Assembly (NCBI RefSeq): GCF_001544195.1
Contig: NZ_BCPY01000003.1
Span: forward strand, 1-64,000
Reading direction: 5' to 3'
Source: Tetragenococcus solitarius NBRC 100494
Lineage (GTDB): Bacteria; Bacillota; Bacilli; Lactobacillales; Enterococcaceae
DNA length: 64,000 nucleotides
Shown in pieces: positions 63,473 to 64,000 of this stretch. The translations under genes were made by a program, and so were the position numbers. How positions within the stretch are numbered: the stretch's first letter is position 1; each line of letters opens with the position of its first letter. Below the pieces are notes generated by a model. It saw only the letters and a program-made list of their open reading frames with translations. It was not told the DNA's origin and searched no databases.

Positions 63473-64000
63473 CTAATCTTCTTTAATTGTCGCTAATTCA
63501 CCAAATAAATCTTGTGCTTTAGAAACGACTAAATCTTCTTTTTTTTCATCTACTGTGTCAGTTTCTACTTCTTCATTTTCAGCAAAACCATTGTCTTCGG
63601 TTATTTCTTTTTGTCCAGAAAGAAATTCTTGCCGCAAAGTTGGCCAACTTTCATTGGTAATATATACCAAATCTGGCACATAGTCAGGAATCATGCGGCT
63701 AATATTATTTTGTACAGCTAATACAAATTCCTGGTCATTCGCTGCTTTTTTACAGATAATTTCATAGTCAAAAGCAATAACCAAGCCATTTGGACTAGCA
63801 GCTTTGGGTTGGCTGGCTCTTAACATTGCTTTTTGAGTCACACTTAAACTTGCTAAAAGGTCCTCCCAAATATCTTTGACACTGGTCAGTTCTTTTTTAG
63901 TTGCTTCCTTTAAAACCTTAAAAACACGTTTTTTAGGTAAACGATATTGACTAGGCGCTGTTTTCTTTTCCTTGTTGGTTTGCACCTGCGCTTGTGTTTG
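63473..64000 (-). CDS. dnaX: DNA polymerase III subunit gamma/tau, C-terminal part
   Basis: Only the last 175 codons or so are in the window. The frame runs unbroken to the right edge. The visible part has the Firmicutes DnaX C-terminal domain (LKEATKKELTSVKDIWEDLLASLS ... LRASQPKAASPNGLVIAFDYEIICKK, here in pieces) that contacts the polymerase, then an acidic tail. Assignment rests on this and on the ybaB-recR neighbours. An internal ATG at 63985 is not the start. Confidence 0.85.
   Translation of the reverse strand, partial: QTQAQVQTNKEKKTAPSQYRLPKKRVFKVLKEATKKELTSVKDIWEDLLASLSVTQKAMLRASQPKAASPNGLVIAFDYEIICKKAANDQEFVLAVQNNISRMIPDYVPDLVYITNESWPTLRQEFLSGQKEITEDNGFAENEEVETDTVDEKKEDLVVSKAQDLFGELATIKED

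Overview
The window reads as a chromosomal segment of a low-GC Gram-positive bacterium of the order Lactobacillales, most like the Enterococcaceae (Enterococcus, Tetragenococcus and relatives). The grounds are gene order and family content: a dcw cell-wall and division cluster ending in sepF-yggT-ylmH-divIVA-ileS, an mpt-type mannose PTS with a LevR-like sigma-54 activator and a DUF956 (ManO) gene, a CopY/CopZ pair with a cop box, a DtxR-type EfaR/MntR-like regulator, a dnaX-ebfC-recR ... tmk-darA-holB-ricT-yabA-rsmI replication cluster, and Prp-processed ribosomal protein L27. Genus and species cannot be fixed from sequence reading alone.

Layout, left to right. 1-3.7 kb: copYZ, then a map-yihY-tagO unit, all on the minus strand. 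3.8-8.8 kb: flavodoxin, a TetR regulator, the aminopeptidase pepS, and an mntR-like gene followed by zwf. 8.8-27 kb: the dcw cluster on the minus strand (DUF3397, mraZ, rsmH, ftsL, PASTA-type PBP, mraY, murD, murG, divIB, ftsA, ftsZ, yggS, sepF, yggT, ylmH, divIVA), followed by ileS under a T-box leader. 27-39 kb: corA and a 38-residue membrane peptide, recN/argR, an asp23-nusB-folD-xseA-xseB-ispA-tlyA operon, pepP, and an nfeD-floA unit with an unknown basic membrane protein. 39-46.3 kb: the mannose PTS mptBACD with manO, and its regulator mptR, linked by a near-consensus sigma-54 promoter. 46.4-49.1 kb: an acetyltransferase, rplU-prp-rpmA, a decayed acetyltransferase and tRNA-Arg(UCU). 49.2-57.2 kb: trmR-like gene, a T-box-controlled short ProRS, an aldo/keto reductase, lplA, and nrdDG with two NrdR boxes. 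57.2-64 kb: dinB and the replication/repair cluster, running off the right edge inside dnaX.

How they work together: most genes are housekeeping functions for peptidoglycan precursor synthesis, septum assembly, DNA replication and repair, translation and central metabolism. Regulation visible in the sequence includes a cop box, two T-boxes, GTGG repeats resembling an MraZ box, an ARG box, a sigma-54 promoter, NrdR boxes, a probable L21 leader and many intrinsic terminators.

The most unusual observation is that two division-cluster genes, yggT and divIB, have no ATG, GTG or TTG at the expected 5' end. Both have a strong Shine-Dalgarno sequence at ideal spacing before an ATT (yggT) or ATC (divIB) codon, which points to AUU and AUC initiation. 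No IS element, prophage, CRISPR array or defence island was seen.
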